Counted from the stretch's first letter, positions 1-18,053 are shown. The stretch is DNA of 64,000 bases from Circinella umbellata (GCA_025093555.1 JAIWNF010000001.1:496001-560000); one strand, 5' to 3'. The notes: generated from the letters alone by a model not told the origin. A program made the numbers and translations.

Positions 1-742
1 TTGCTCAAGCAAATTAAAACTAATCGTCAATAGACATAGTTAACATGTCAAATCAATAGGTAATACCACAACCACGACAAACGCCAGCAGCAGCAGGATC
101 AGGGAGATATGATAATAGTAACTGGGAAAACCAGTTAAATGGATTTTCATCAAACAAGTTTTAAGGAAACATACTACATACTCTATGCATATTGATGTAC
201 ATTTGATTTTGTATGTATAATGTCTTTGGAACTTTTTATTTTATATTCATATAATACAAAGCAGTACTTATCATCATCTCGTCTTATTCTTTATTACAGT
301 TCGTATACTACAGAAGTAATATTTGTTGTTGTTGTTGTTGTTGTTGGTTACTAGTGAAGTGTTCCATTCTTTGCGTTTTTTTCTAAATTAATGTGGCCAT
401 ACAAAAGATATTTTTTCTTTATTTGTATTAAAAAAAACCACTAGGCATCACTCATTTCAAATCATTCAAAATACAAGATATCTGTTCTATCTTTAAACCG
501 CTTTGTAGCAAAATCCAGGGACTGCCAACACTGTCATTCCGCATCCAAAATATATACATTGATTGCCAACATTTACGCGCATCCATATAGGAAAATTATT
601 TTATATTTATCATCCACTCTTTTTTTTAAATACATAAGAATAAAAATGAACCTTTGAATTATTCCCATTCATCCATCCGATAGGTTGACAGGTTGATAGA
701 CAGATACATAAAGTTACTTTACACAAAATATTCTATTCATAA
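1..742. other. Intergenic, no gene seen
   Basis: AT-rich sequence without a convincing reading frame. A short GTT/TTG trinucleotide run lies near 324-347. It probably contains the 3' flank of the gene that ends at 743. Confidence 0.5.
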
Positions 743-1928
743 TTAATTATCGATCCTGGGTGGCCATTGAGCTTCTGGTTCGTTTTGATATCGATCGAAA
801 TGTTCCTTGAAGTAAGTCCAGCTAGATACATTTTTGGTTTCCGGATCATAAGCAGCAGGTGCATGACTATAATTTGGTACTCTATTTTCGATTTCATTTC
901 GTAATACGGGACTAACAAGATCCTTGTAAGTCTTCCCTTTAGGAAGTTTATGGCCTGTACAATGATATACTAAATATCCTTGTTTATCACCCATCTTCAT
1001 AAAAGGAGCAAAATGAGAAACTCGCGTCCAATTTACTTCAGCATGATCAATGTTTCCTTGTTCATCTTCGACTTGGGCAGTTGGACAACTGAATGTGAAA
1101 AGTTCACCCGCTTCAAATATATACATATATATAACTCATTTTTAGTAAACAAGCAACGACCCATATGTAGATCAACTATTTAGAATACTGTATTTTGTAC
1201 CTTGATACATTTTATTTGGATCATAAGGAGCGAATTTTGGATCATTGGCCAATGGGTTTGGATAAAATAAGGGTATCTCAGTTAATAACTTGGTTGTACC
1301 AGAGAATGGATTTTTTCGGATTTCCAGAGGAATAAATGTTGGTAAGGCCATTTGAACAGGGTCATTAGCAATATGTACCACTAAAAATAAATAGAAATAG
1401 GTTATTAAAGTTAAATATTTCGGCTCGATAATTATATGTAATATAAACCTGGTAATTTCTCTCCAGTCCATGGATTTTCCCAATGAGTCAATTTTTCATG
1501 TGTTTTTGGGTCCAAATAATATGTCAATTCTCTTCCTGTTGCCATTATTTTATTATCTTTGATATCAGCCTTGCCGACATTCATTCCTACGCAGTGAAAA
1601 ATCTTTTTTGGTGCCTCGCCAGGAATGAATGCACTGAAAAAGATTAAGATTTTGATCATGTTACATTAGCACAAAATAGAAAAAAAGAAGCCGATATATT
1701 TGTTGGTCTTTTCAACTTTTTTTTTGAGTGTAATAATGTAGTAAAGGGGGGATATAGCTTAAAATTTAACTTACAAAACTGAACCTTCCCATTCATAAAA
1801 AGTGTCTGCTTCGGGATCGCTAGAATAGCGAAGTCGTAAAAGTAAATCTATAATGATCATAATATAGCGAGATTTAGATTACTTTATTCTTGTGAATAAA
1901 TATAAATGTCAAAGAACTCACTGCTCAT
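743..1928 (-). CDS. DUF1838-like protein, 5 exons
   Basis: Five exons can be joined in frame on the minus strand: 1928-1922, 1847-1775, 1633-1449, 1380-1201 and 1110-743, giving about 270 residues. The first exon is only 7 nt (ATGAGCA) before a GTGAGT donor; this start was chosen because it joins the frame that begins NLLLRLRYSSDPEADTFYEW. Other recognisable stretches are HCVGMNVG, ENPWTGEKLP followed by VVHIANDPVQM, and a Trp-rich C-terminus (SSWTYFKEHFD, EAQWPP). The RYSSDPEA start and the WTGE/VHIANDPV pair fit my memory of DUF1838, a family of unknown function found in fungi and bacteria. No signal peptide or membrane segment is evident. The splice chain is well supported by the sequence; the family name is less certain and no function is assigned. 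Confidence 0.72.
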
Positions 1929-4900
1929 TTTGATAAAATATTATCAGGAGTTGATTGTCGAGTTTACAAGAGAAGTTAATTTTGCGACAGGAACAATTGG
2001 GCGCGGTAACATATATGTATAGCTGAATAATTATGCTGGATGTGAAAAAAGACTAATTTTTTTAATTATTTATGCAATATCCATTATTATGCTTGTTATT
2101 ATTACTTTAATGACATTACTCATTTATCTATGAACATGCTATTTGCTACAATTCTATTGCTTACTACAAAAGTATCTAAATTAAGCTTGTCAGCCCGAAC
2201 ATGTATTAATATCTCTTTTTTTCTCTTAGATTTTGAACTTACTGTATATACTCTATATGGATGAGCATTAGCTTTTTTGGTCTCATTTCTCGTTATAGGC
2301 AAAATCAAACTTTACGCAAAATAATATCATATTATGTATTATAGTACAAATATATTATAACAAACGATCATAGTATCTATAGGATCTATATTGAAGAGAG
2401 TTCCGTGGATGGATTATATGCTCTATGCTAAATTTTGTTATACCATTAGGGATGGCATTTTATAGGTAAATCATTTAGGGGCTGTAAAGTTAAAATCATG
2501 AATATACAATTCTAAAGTTTTTCAGTTCGCCCTTATACAACTCACAAAGTTAAAGTCAATCTCTACCACCTCAGTTGGATTTATCGTCACCTAGTCATCC
2601 GGAAAGTAGAATTATTGGTATAGAAATATAAATAAGAGAAATATAATACCTTACATTGAATAAAAGTCAACGTGTTTCTTTAAACATATGTATTTATGTG
2701 TGTGTGTGTATGAAAATAATGTATTATTGCTCACCATAGTAATAATCAGTTACTGGCTCAAAATCGAACAAATATAACAAGTCATCTATTAGGCACTAAT
2801 GGAGTTAATAGGACGGCCAATATTGAAAAGATTTTTGTGGATTTACCATCATCAACATAATCACAAATATAAAAACTATTTGCAAATAAATCCAACCTAT
2901 CTATTACTCTGAATTAATATTACACAAAAAAGTGCACCATAAATATAAGTTGCACAAAAAAACCCAGGACACAAAATATATTCTGCACAAAAATTTACAG
3001 TACGAGTATACAGCGCAACGTGAAATTAGTGGCGCACCAACACTAAAAAAGCATCAAATTTCACAGACACCGTGTTAAATTATACCGTTTATGATAAACC
3101 GTGTCATACAATGACATATTTATCATAATTTTTCTATGTATATGGGCGATTATCACAGCTTAGCTTATTGCAAAAAAAAAAAAAAAAAAAAAGATAAAAA
3201 CTTGATTTTAACAAGGCTAATTGACTATGCCTATTGATCGGCATGAGAAAAAGTGGGAATTAAAAGTGTAATTCTTATAGCATATAAATAATTATGCATT
3301 ATGCGGATTGTATCCATATTTCAAAAACTATATCGTTTGCACGCAGATAACAACAGCATGACTCAAAATTCATCTATCTATGACAATCTATCATATTGGA
3401 ATTGAGAGAATGTATTTATCTAAAATGCAAAAACCGAAGTGACCATTTTTATCATCTGCTAATTTTCCAAAATACAAAAACATATATATAATATATAGAT
3501 ACGTATTTATTAAACAGCAGTAAAATAATGTAATTGTTACGTATTCAAATGCCAATAGTTTAAATCAAGCAGTGTTGTAACGGTATTTGATTGGTTCATA
3601 ATTTGCCTCAACTTCCTATCCTGTTCTCTTTTTTCGTTCTTTTGTTATCATTACGTATTCATCTTTCATTTATTCGTTTTGTCTATGACTTATGTTTTGA
3701 TTATTCACAACAAATCATTAAACCACAAACCTGTTATCCATATTAATTTTAAATAACCAAAAAAGAAGGTATATTCATGAAAAGAATGTGATTCCCTATC
3801 GTATAAGATCTCGGGTTCGGGTGGACGGGAAATGAGAGTGAAAAAAACCAAGTATTTTGTTGGTTATTATTTACTACGTACCTAAATGAAAACATACCAA
3901 AAAAGAACGTTCCATCATTAATTATATATGCATGTAGTAGGCTACATATCCCCCGTCTTAACGCACCTGCGATATGCAATCATTGTTTTAAAATACAATG
4001 CAGGAAAAAATTGATAACATACGTACAAGTTTAGAAGAAAAGCAAATCTAAAGTACAGGGTACATACATGTAATAAACTTAAAACAAGTTTAATGCACTA
4101 AAAGAAATATTTATTATATACAGTGCAACCAGCAATATAAATTATTGACTAATAAGAGAAGTAGTTTCGTGTAAAAAGTTACACATCAAAGAAAATCTCA
4201 TTATCGATGGTAATAACATTTAGAGTGACAAGAACTAACATAGAAGTTGACTAATACTATTAGGAGTATGGGAATCTGTTTTTTTTATCATGCATCTTTA
4301 GTTATAAAATGTCTCACGCATGATTGTTTTTGCATTGGCACCAATCCGTATTAAATATTGCACGCTTTGTTTATTTTTTAACTTCGGAAAAAAAATAATA
4401 ATAATTGTTAATACCCGCGAAAAAAAAAGAAATTACCATGATGATATCAAAAGAAGGATAATGGTATACTATACAAGAATGATATATTTTTTATCTATTC
4501 CGAAAAATTATCCGGGGTAACATCCGCCGTTTTACTTTAAAGGAATTTATTATAGTATGTTGAACAAAAAGAAGGCGGGCGGAAATGAAAAGTATTGAGA
4601 AGAACACAGATTATAGTCTATAATTGTCAGCATTTATACATAGAATAAAATACCGTTGGAAAGAATTAGTAACCGATTTATATCGAAAAGCATTCGAACA
4701 AGCATCATTCAGGTCTATCAGTCTACCATCTCCATTTTTTGTTTGAAACTTTTTTTTTGACATCAAATCCACTTTGATTATAATTTTATAAAGCCCATGC
4801 AAGGTTAAAAAATAAAGGAGAATATACCATTGGAAAATAAATCAAACGCGGTTAATAAAAATCCAGAAAAGCATAATATTCATCACGAGCTATGAACTAC

Positions 4901-5082
4901 TAGTATAAAAACCCCCAGTGAACTTAAATACCATTGTACAACATGCATAGATTTTTCTTCTTTTTAACTTCCCATGCATCTTTTCTAGTAGTAAGCATAG
5001 TTAATAGATCTGATTTATAAAAATAAAAAAAATTCACATAAAGTACGTATCTTCTTCTCTTGTTCTTTATATTTTTGTTTTC
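1929..5082. other. Intergenic, no gene seen
   Basis: About 3.1 kb of AT-rich DNA with no exon chain that I could assemble. It holds a poly-A run near 3172-3192, a short TG run near 2698-2708 and a GTTTATGATAAAC palindrome near 3087. Short frames of 60-76 codons are low complexity and look like chance. The last few hundred bases presumably contain the promoter of the monooxygenase at 5083. Confidence 0.45.
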
Positions 5083-7435
5083 ATGTCAAATAATCGTAAG
5101 CCTACTATTGCTATTATTGGTGGAGGGTAACGAAAAAACTAGATACTTTTTTCTTTAATACATTATTTTCAATAATGAGACCGCTTCTTCTACTTTATAT
5201 CATTCAATAAGAATGTGGGGCTCTACTCAATATTGAATACGATCAATAATAATTTCATTATTACCATCAATTTATAGTTTTAGCGGTATTTATTCCGCTA
5301 TTCGAATCCAAAAAGAACTTGGTATTGAACCTCATATTTTTGAAGGCTCCGAAGATTTCGGTGGAACTTGGCATTTGAATACGTACGTAAGAAGAAAGAG
5401 ATAGAAAAAAAAAAGGAAGTTCAGTTCATCAATCAATTATATTCTTTATAAATAACAAAGAATTAAAAATATACGTGAACATGGGTTTAAATAAATAGCT
5501 ATCCGGGTTGTGGTTGTGATGTTCCATCTCATTTATATTCATTAAGTACCGACTTGAATCCCAGTAAGTTACCTACTATTATTGTAATCATAATAAAATA
5601 AAATAATAAAAGTAATAGATGATAGAATCTTAAACATTCTAATGATAACTATAATTCTTTTTATTTAGATTGGTCAAAGTTGTATAGCCCTCGAGAAGAA
5701 ATTTATCAATATACCAAAGATATTGTAGATAAATATAAGTTGCATAAGAATGCTACTTTGAATTGTGAAGTGGTCAAAGCGACTTGGTTGGATACGGACC
5801 GTAAATGGAAATTAGATTACCGGGATCGGCAAGCACCAGCAGATCAAGAATTACAATCTGTATTTTACGATGTAGCGTAAGTGTATATGTATATATATAA
5901 AACTACATATCATTATTATTATCATATCTATATAAATAAGCGAATATGTAGTACAAAGTGAAAACTAGATAATCAAGTAATAACAAAAAGCATGAATTAT
6001 TTAGATTTGTAGCGATCGGTTCAATTCGTGTCCCCAAAATTCCAGAGGAATTCAAAAACTTCAAAGGAACAGTTGTGCATACCGCCAAGTGGGATTCAAC
6101 TATTGATTTTACGGGAAAAAGAGTAGCTGTTATTGGTTCTGGAGCTAGTGCTGTCCAAGCCATTCCTGAATTATCCAAGGTTGCAACAAAATTGCATAAT
6201 TATCAACGTTCTGCTATTTGGTGTAAAATTCGTGGTCAATATGCTTATTCATCCTTTGTCAAGTTTTTGTTCCGTTGGTTCCCATTCTTAATGAAACTTT
6301 ATCGTCTTAAAATCTACTTGATGGTATACACTTTTTTTTGATCAAAACAAAGAGAAAAGAAAAAGACGAGAAGAGAAGAGAGATAACGATATATGTATTA
6401 TATTTTCTTTCACAATACTAATATGCTGTTGAAAAAACTTTTGTATATAGGCCGAATCAAGTTATGTTATTTTTGGATACTTTAAAAGTATATTGGCATT
6501 AGCATTCAAAAAGAGTTTGACAAAAGAGATGACAAAACGTGTTTTAAAATGTGGTCGACCGGATCTTGTTGAAAAGTTGATCCCTAATTATGTTCCAGGA
6601 TGTAAGCGTATTGCTGTTTCAGATGATTATCTTGAAGCGTTATGTCGTGACAATGTAGTTGTGGAGAAAAATAAAATCATAAACGTCAACGGACGTTCTA
6701 TTACTACAGAGGATGGAAATAAGGAAGAATTTGATATTTTGGTTTTGGCCACTGGTTATGATGTTCAAGGTTTCCTTGGTAATCTTACAGGTATATTATT
6801 ATTATTATTATGCTTCTTTATACAGTTTGCAAATCTACATACGTAGTATATTTTTATATGAAAAAGAATCCGTATTAACTCTTTTATTATCTTTTGGCGG
6901 GAAAAATATATGTTTATATGATATAGTTCAGGGTAAACATAAACAATCATTAAATGATATGTGGCACAATTCATTCCCTGAAATGTACAAGACTACTTGT
7001 ATCAATGGATTTCCAAATCTGTTTATCATTCTTGGACCTTCTAGTATTTTGGGTCATAACAGTGTCTTGTCCATGACTGAAACTCAAGTAAATTATATTG
7101 TACAAGGAATAAAATTGATGATGAAAAAAAATCTTGTTGCTTTTGATCCAACAAAAAAAGCACAAGATAAATTTGTTGCAGGACTTCATGCTGATCTTGA
7201 GAATACGGTTTGGAAGAAAGGAGGTATGTATATATAAGCTTCATTATTAAGAAACCATGTATATATACATTAATGCGCTCTCTCTTTTTTTTTATATAAA
7301 AAAACAGGATGTAATTCATGGTATCTGAACACGGATGGAGATGTCACTTCCAATTGGTCAAGTACAGTAACACGATTTATTGTTACATTGCGTAAATTCA
7401 AAAACTTTGATGATTTCAACATTTACAAAGAATAA
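5083..7435 (+). CDS. FMO/Baeyer-Villiger-type flavin monooxygenase, 8 exons
   Basis: Eight exons assemble to about 498 residues: 5083-5126, 5278-5382, 5509-5563, 5669-5876, 6005-6323, 6451-6790, 6927-7223 and 7308-7435. The protein opens with an FAD-binding Rossmann motif, AIIGGGFSGIYSA, followed by GGTWHLNTYPGCGCDVPSH, which is typical of class B flavoprotein monooxygenases. FKGTVVHTAKWD matches the FxGxxxHxxxW[P/D] fingerprint of Baeyer-Villiger monooxygenases. A second dinucleotide fold (VAVIGSGASAVQ) binds NADPH in this family, and LATGYDV is the conserved ATG motif. Members insert oxygen from O2 into ketones or hydroxylate soft nucleophiles; the substrate cannot be read from sequence. 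The long SSIWC/VKFLFRWF middle segment resembles 4-hydroxyacetophenone-monooxygenase-like fungal proteins. It converges with the Dsc2-like gene, with only 82 bp between stops. Confidence 0.9.
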
Positions 7436-7517
7436 ATAATTTTTTACCCATATTTTACAAAACACGAATAATTAACCGAACAGCAACACTATATTTAACA
7501 TGTAGTATATGATTTTA

Positions 7518-9061
7518 TTATGATCTGCTACTACTACTTGCTCTTCCTCCTTCTTCACTGTTATTATGAGTAGGTGCAGGTGTACTAAGCATAATTTCTA
7601 CTGCTCTATTCATATTATTGTGCCCTGATGCAAAGGCTCGCATAATGTTTTCTCGTGGATGATCTGGAAACATACTCATCAATAATCGTACGTCTCCTTC
7701 AGCTGGAGGTTGAACTTCTGCTGATGTCCCCCGACCCGTTAATGTATCAATGTACTCCTAAAATCCAATAGAAAATCATTGTTTTAGTTAAAGAAAAAAA
7801 AGAAATGTGGACCTGTGAACTATTCTTCAATTCAGATCATCCTTACTCTAACATCTGCTGTATTTGTCGTCCGTGTTCGGGTCGTATTATTAGCATTGGA
7901 TCGTCGATTCCTTAAATTAGCTGCAGTAGTTAATATTTCTGACGATCGAGCTGTTGTTGGCATTGTTGTTGAAGAACGAGGTGTTGGACTAGATGCAAGA
8001 GAAGCATCCGACATTCTTGAAGCGGCTCTTTGAACATGTTGTGGAAATCGCCATTTTTTCATATTACCCACATCTGATCTATATAATGCACCTGCCATCA
8101 ATCCACAAATACATGGTACAATAGTTGCAAATGATTGTGAAATCAATATCTAATAATAAATTAAATTAATTATTTAGTTCTATTTTCACACCTCCTCTCC
8201 CCCAACTTATCACTCAAAACTTGTTTATACCTGTAATGCTGGTGCATAAAGAAACATTTTATCGTTTAATGTAGCTCCGAAAATTCTAAATCGATACGTG
8301 GCAGGAATTATGCGATGGTATTGATATAACATGGAAAAGATTAATGCATAACTAATAAAGAATAAACTTCTATTCTTAGTAATCCTCTTTATTGGTATAT
8401 ATATATATATATATTACTTACGGTCCACCTGGTATCCTTCGAAACCCAAGTCTTGCTCCAGATACTAAAGCACCCAATTCAAGGAACGTTGATATTCCTA
8501 ACGTGATAAATACAAAGGCCTATATATTTATTTATTTAATTTATAATTTCGTCATAGTTACCCAGAAAAGTAAAAAAGAAAAATACAACACTTACTGCAT
8601 ATTTAGCACTACCATATTGTCGTTCAATCACACGCATTGCATAGATTATTAATAGACCAAAAAATAGTTCTCCCGAATTTGTAAATGCACAATGGGATGT
8701 AATAAACCGCCAAAACTACGTTTTTTGTTTTTATAAAATATTTATAAGAAAACGTTTCTTTTCATGATATAATATATAATGTTCTTCATACCTGGTGATG
8801 AATGGTGACATGAGGACTTAGTTGTAGATGGAAAATAGGTTTCAAATCGAGTATCGAAGCAAGGACAGAACATGTACCGACAAATAAAATAAGAAACTTT
8901 GTTGTAGGTACATTATAAAAACCTTATTTTTTATGTTATTATATTTATATTGTTCAACATTGAAAAAAAAAGAAATAGGTTATATAAGATTGCTTTACTT
9001 GTTTCCTCTTTTTTTTTTTTTCGTCCCGTCCTTTATTACCTGAAGGCCCGGCTGTTTGCAT
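7518..9061 (-). CDS. Rhomboid-like Dsc2/UBAC2 family protein with C-terminal CUE domain
   Basis: A multi-exon minus-strand gene. The start ATG at 9061 begins a short exon (MQTAGPSG) that splices to FYNVPTTKFLILFVG. Membrane segments follow, with the conserved ILDLKPIFHLQLSPHVTIHHQ/FWR region, an AFTNSGELFFGLLIIYAMR segment, and SALIFSMLYQYHRIIP. GLMAGALYRSD then KKWRFP is characteristic of the UBAC2/Dsc2 rhomboid pseudoproteases. A Ser/Thr/Arg-rich linker leads to a C-terminal ubiquitin-binding CUE/UBA helix bundle (RLLMSMFPDHPRENIMRAF, then NMNRAVEIMLS). Dsc2 acts in the Golgi Dsc E3 ligase that activates SREBP in fission yeast, and UBAC2 acts in ER-associated degradation; a role in ER/Golgi membrane protein quality control is inferred. 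The rhomboid catalytic Ser/His pair was not seen, as expected for a pseudoprotease. Confidence 0.82.
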
Positions 9062-9846
9062 AATTGAAATTTTGTAAAGTGGCGAAAAAAGCAAAGAACA
9101 AATAATAAATTAGACTGGGAATGGAATATAGTCTAGGAACGGAGTATTGATTAAAACGCGTTGGTGTTCTTTTTGCATAAAAAAAAAACGAAACAAGAGA
9201 GAGAGAGAGTGTGTGTGGAGCCATATTTTGTATGGAAAAGTTTAAATAGAAAGAAGTGTTTAAGTAAAACAAAAATAAAGAATTCAATCATTTCTTATAT
9301 ACACTATTAGCAGCAACAGAGTGGATCCGTAACGACATTTTGAATTCTAAGATATAATGTTTTTCAGAGGTATCTTTTTGTTGTTGTGATTAATGGATCC
9401 TATACCATCAGTTTTAAATAGCTACATAAATATTCCCGTGAATTCCACTCTTCACAAACGATAGTAATATAATAACTCTTTTTGAAAATGTTTGAACTAT
9501 ATCATCCACATACTAATATCATTATATCTATACGAGGATAACTATATGTACTTGAAATTACAAATCCATCCAACTGATACTAACGCACAAAAAGAAATTA
9601 TGAAAGCTATACATGCATATATGATTGTTTGTTACTTCGAAACATGGACAGCTGTTTTGATACAGATATATATAATATATTGTGATAGTCTATTTATATT
9701 TCCCTTTCTCCATTATAATATAAATATAATAATATAGTAATAAAAGCTTTTTTTTTTGATGTCGATAATGAGTCCGTTTTTTCTTTTTTCTTTTTTTCTA
9801 TGTGATTGTAAATGTATATATCAATTAACGACCAGCGTCCCTGTTT
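9062..9846. other. Intergenic, shared upstream/downstream flank
   Basis: No gene seen. It contains the 5' flank of the Dsc2-like gene and the 3' flank of the leucyl-tRNA synthetase gene. It has poly-T runs, a short GA run near 9198-9208 and a GT run near 9209-9216. Confidence 0.45.
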
Positions 9847-14023
<4,177 letters not shown>

Positions 14024-14799
14024 TATTATTTCTAAAAAAAATAGTTTATTTTTTTCAAACCAGGAGTTTTGTAGTTTATGGCCCTTTTTTTATTTATTTT
14101 TTGACAGCTTTAAAAAAGGAAGCTGAGTTTTTTTTTATCTTCAAAATAAAAGCTACTACAATGCATCAACATATTTAATAGTAAGAATAGTTACTCACTC
14201 AAAAGACAACATACAATATAATATATATATGTATATAGAAAACTTTATCTCTTCTTTTTATTCTTTATATAATCATCGATTGAAGATATAGAAAAAGAAA
14301 GTGAGTCATGATCAATTTCGTGAGGAGAGCGAGAATGGTTATTTCCATCAACAAATCATTACGTATATAGATAGACTTTATCGATTCTTATTTCATACGT
14401 AATCATCTATATATCATAGCTTTCAACTCATCATAAAAGTTTAGTTTTTTATATCACACACATACATTTGCCAATGATAAATCATACATGTACTTCGTTT
14501 CCCATATTCAGATGACAACAAAGTACTATGCCGACTTTCATGAGGGATGTCACTGAATGTTTTTGACCCTGCTGTTTAAAAAACATGTATTAATATGCTT
14601 GAAATTTGACAGTTTATTCATTCCTTTTCCTCCCTCAATTGTTTTTTTTTAAAAAAAATCAATATTTGTAACATATCGATTGGTTGTGATTGGAGTTCTT
14701 GAGTACCTTTTATTAATTCCTTTTTTGTGTAAATGAGTGACTGAGAGGAGAGTGTTGAGTATTTTATCGTAAGCTTTTTCTTTATTGTTTATCAATTAC
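14024..14799. other. Intergenic, no gene seen
   Basis: The 5' flank of the leucyl-tRNA synthetase gene. It is AT-rich, with poly-T runs and no exon chain that I could support. Confidence 0.45.
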
Positions 14800-16020
14800 A
14801 TACAACAGCGGTAGCAACATAAGCACCATTACCACAACGACCAGAAAGAACAACCATCATTCAATTGAGAAGAATACCAATAATACTACTTAAACTGTTT
14901 GTTACATAGGCAGTCTTCAAAAGGAACAATTATTGTCGCTCATAAATATTCAGGAAGAGTACGTAGCAGCTATCATATTATACAAAAGCACGCTACATTC
15001 AATATATAACAACAGTAAAGCAGCGTCATCACCAAACAGTTCAGACATATTCTATATTTGCAGTCAGCCACCAATTTACGAAGAAAAGAAACATACGTAC
15101 AACAAGCATTACTTATCATATGCCGATACATATTATTCGTTATAGAAGCTACGATAGCCCAACACCGAGAAAAAAAGGAAATAGCAACTTAATATCACTT
15201 AGTTATACCTTGATCATATATTCGAGCTAGTAAATGTACTCAGGAGCATCCAGTTTTGTGATTATCAGAACTTTAAGAGGGTAACACTGTCATTTTATTG
15301 AAGAAAACCTATAATATGAAAAGAAGTATTATAAAACGTCTCACTTACGGAATCAAGTACCAACAAGCATCAAGAATGGAAAGATATCAACTATTACTGA
15401 AGGCTCAACGACATAAGAGTTTATTGAGACTTAATCAAGAGAAAGACGTTCTTTCATTTCATTACGTATAAAAAATAAAATAAAAATAAAAACAAAAAAA
15501 AGGACAAAAGAAGAACACCCAGAATGTTCTCTCAAAAAGAATCATTTAACACAACAAGTCGATTATCTCTTTATTATTAATTACGTATATCTGGAGAAAA
15601 TGAAGAAAAAGCATATACAAATATACAAAATACTTTGATAATTTGTGCGCAGGACTTTATACAACCTACAGAACCAGAATTTTCAGAGCTCATAGGAATG
15701 TTGTAAACTATGTTTGAAAACAATATACACAGTAGAATTTACTCTTCAGTGACATACAGATCCAGAGCAGGTAAGTGCAATATTTATTATTAACTTCATG
15801 GCACACTAATACGTTTTGCAACTAGTCATTAAAAACATGTTTAATGTGACAGTAATGTGGAAATGTCCTTTGAGTTTACTGTATTTCAGAACACACAAAA
15901 AGAAATTCATATACGATTAATAAATAAATAAACACGGTAATCATATAGTATATAGCCATATGGGCGCAGAATTTAATAACTCTAGTAGCCAATAAATGAA
16001 CTTATTGCTTATTGTTACCA
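14800..16020 (+). repeat. Dispersed repeat, copy A (intact length)
   Basis: This stretch recurs at 22800-24130 (copy B, diverged) and 28940-29585 (copy C, roughly 90% identical by eye over the shared part). Shared landmarks in order are CATTCAATTGAGAA, GCTCATAAATATTCA, TACATTCAATATATA, TTCGAGCTAG, GGAATCAAGTACCAAC and, in A and B only, GGAGAAAATGAAGAA and GCGCAGGAC. No long reading frame is conserved among copies, so it looks non-coding. No clear terminal repeats or target-site duplications were found. It may be part of a non-autonomous transposable element or a duplicated non-coding transcription unit; a GCAGGTAAGT donor-like site is shared by A (near 15768) and B (near 23904). Confidence 0.75.
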
Positions 16021-18053
16021 ATAGTACGTAAATAATACATTTAATATCACCAACGGAAACGGCATAGTGATCCATCCAATCTTTGAATCGCATTTCTTAG
16101 ATTTATTCGTTGATCGGTTTCTCATAGTAATGTAGCCTTCCATTGGTTTATCACTTTTTTTCGGTTTGTTGGTTTTCCATTAAGCTACGGGTACAATGTT
16201 TTTATATATAGATTCCAAAGACCACTAGACTTGATCTTTTACCTTACAACAGGATATAGCATAATATTATATTTTGAACTGCTCCTATTATATACGTAAT
16301 CCAATAAATAAGAAGATAAAATCTAAACACTATACCTGTTAAAGATCTGCTTAAGAAGTAATCGAGGGCCAAATGTCCGTATCTATAAACAATAGTAGAT
16401 GTTATCCATTACTATTTTATTAAATCGTCATGGTAATCCCAGATCCTTTTTTAATTAATGTTTTCTTCTTCGTTATCTTCGTCGTCTTTAACAAACTATC
16501 CTTATTTTTTCTTTTGACACCTCGTTAATTTCTGCATCCAGTAGTTCGTTTAGATTCTGCATTTATGAGTCAAGAATGCCCGTGTAATTTTCGGCGCTTT
16601 CATCATCTAAGGTAGGGCGAAGTATGTCAAATTGCATAGTTATCCATGTATCGAACTGCAAACCTCGCATTATACGTGATAATGAACTCTTTTGCAGAAC
16701 CGCATTGGCGCATATATGATTTTTTTTTGTCTGCAGTATTAATTTTGTCCTTTTATCTTCATCTTTCGTAGTTATATCAATCTTATCTAATCCTTCAGTA
16801 ATAAATAGTGCTGATGTATTGCTTACCATATCGAGTTTCATTTTCGGTTTCATGTTATAAAAAGAAATTGCATGCATGTTATAAAATTATAGTTGTACGT
16901 AGCACCAATTTTTAAGAAATAGGTAGAATAAACGTAGTTATATATACAAGGCGTCGTTACTATATTATAGTGCACGAAATTATTATTTTTGATACTTATT
17001 AAACAACAATGTTTTACAATAGGAGACATGGATGTACTAATATTTATACTTCTATTTTTCAGTTCAATATCATTGCTCTGTAAGAATTAGGAGTTTAAGT
17101 AATAGTAAAGTCATCCAACGATCAGTTAGCCTTTTGATCCAATAACATTATTTTTGTTATGTGACCATCCAGCAACAAGAAAAAATGACTCAAGCCAATG
17201 TTTTATTTATATCCCCTTTTAAAATATATACGTCTATTTTTTTGGGATCAATTATAAGAATCATGAACATTTTCAAAGTATATATTAAAAACAATGGTAG
17301 TTGTATAAGCTTTAAATATGCCGAGAGAGAGCATATTCTTTAATGTTGCGTGAATTAAAAGAACACTGATGTAGCATTTCAGATACTAGCGCTTTCGATA
17401 TGTGGAACAGTTATAATAACATTTTGTAATGCTTAAAAAAGGCGAAAGCTTTATTATTAAGATTCTGCTGGAGATACTCGTATGTAATGCTCAGCTACTT
17501 ATATCTCTTTCCATTACTTTAAAGCTATTAAACTTTATGTAGACTTAATAAAAAAAATAAGAGTCGTGGGCTTTATTCCCCTATAATAATATACATTTTG
17601 TTAGTATTTTTTTTTAATTTGAGGTCATTTCATAGAATTAGAATGACTCGATCAAACTTCATTTCAAGGTGCCACTGAAAAAAAAGTAGTTGAGTATCAG
17701 CTAAAAATCGTGGTCCGTGCATTTTTTATAACTTTCATGGTTTTAGATTAGTTTAACAACTCACATTTCTTAATTGAAATGAAAAGTATAGAAAGCTTTT
17801 AATTTTTTTTTCAAGATTTCATAATGAATAATAAATATATGTCGTTATTATATATAATGTAATTTCAAATCTACATTAGTTTTATTATAAAAATGTGAGT
17901 ATAGTATGGAAATGTAATGAAATAGCTGGCTATAGCGGGTGTGTGCGGGATTCAAAGGAAAGGTACTGGAACTAGAAATAAATTTATTTCCATGGTGGCC
18001 CACGCTTTTTTTTTCTTTCCCTTACCACTCTCTCTATTTTTTTTTTCTAAGTA
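16021..18053. other. Intergenic with one unassigned minus-strand ORF at 16563-16877
   Basis: Mostly AT-rich with no recognised gene. A minus-strand frame at 16877-16563 encodes 104 residues beginning MHAISFYNMKPKMKLDMV and ending YTGILDS. Its composition is protein-like rather than low complexity, but I recognise no motif. A second short frame begins immediately after its stop, so it may be a decayed gene or an exon of one. The 3' end of the stretch is the 5' flank of the Gly-rich ORF and includes a pyrimidine-rich tract at 18005-18050. Confidence 0.3.
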
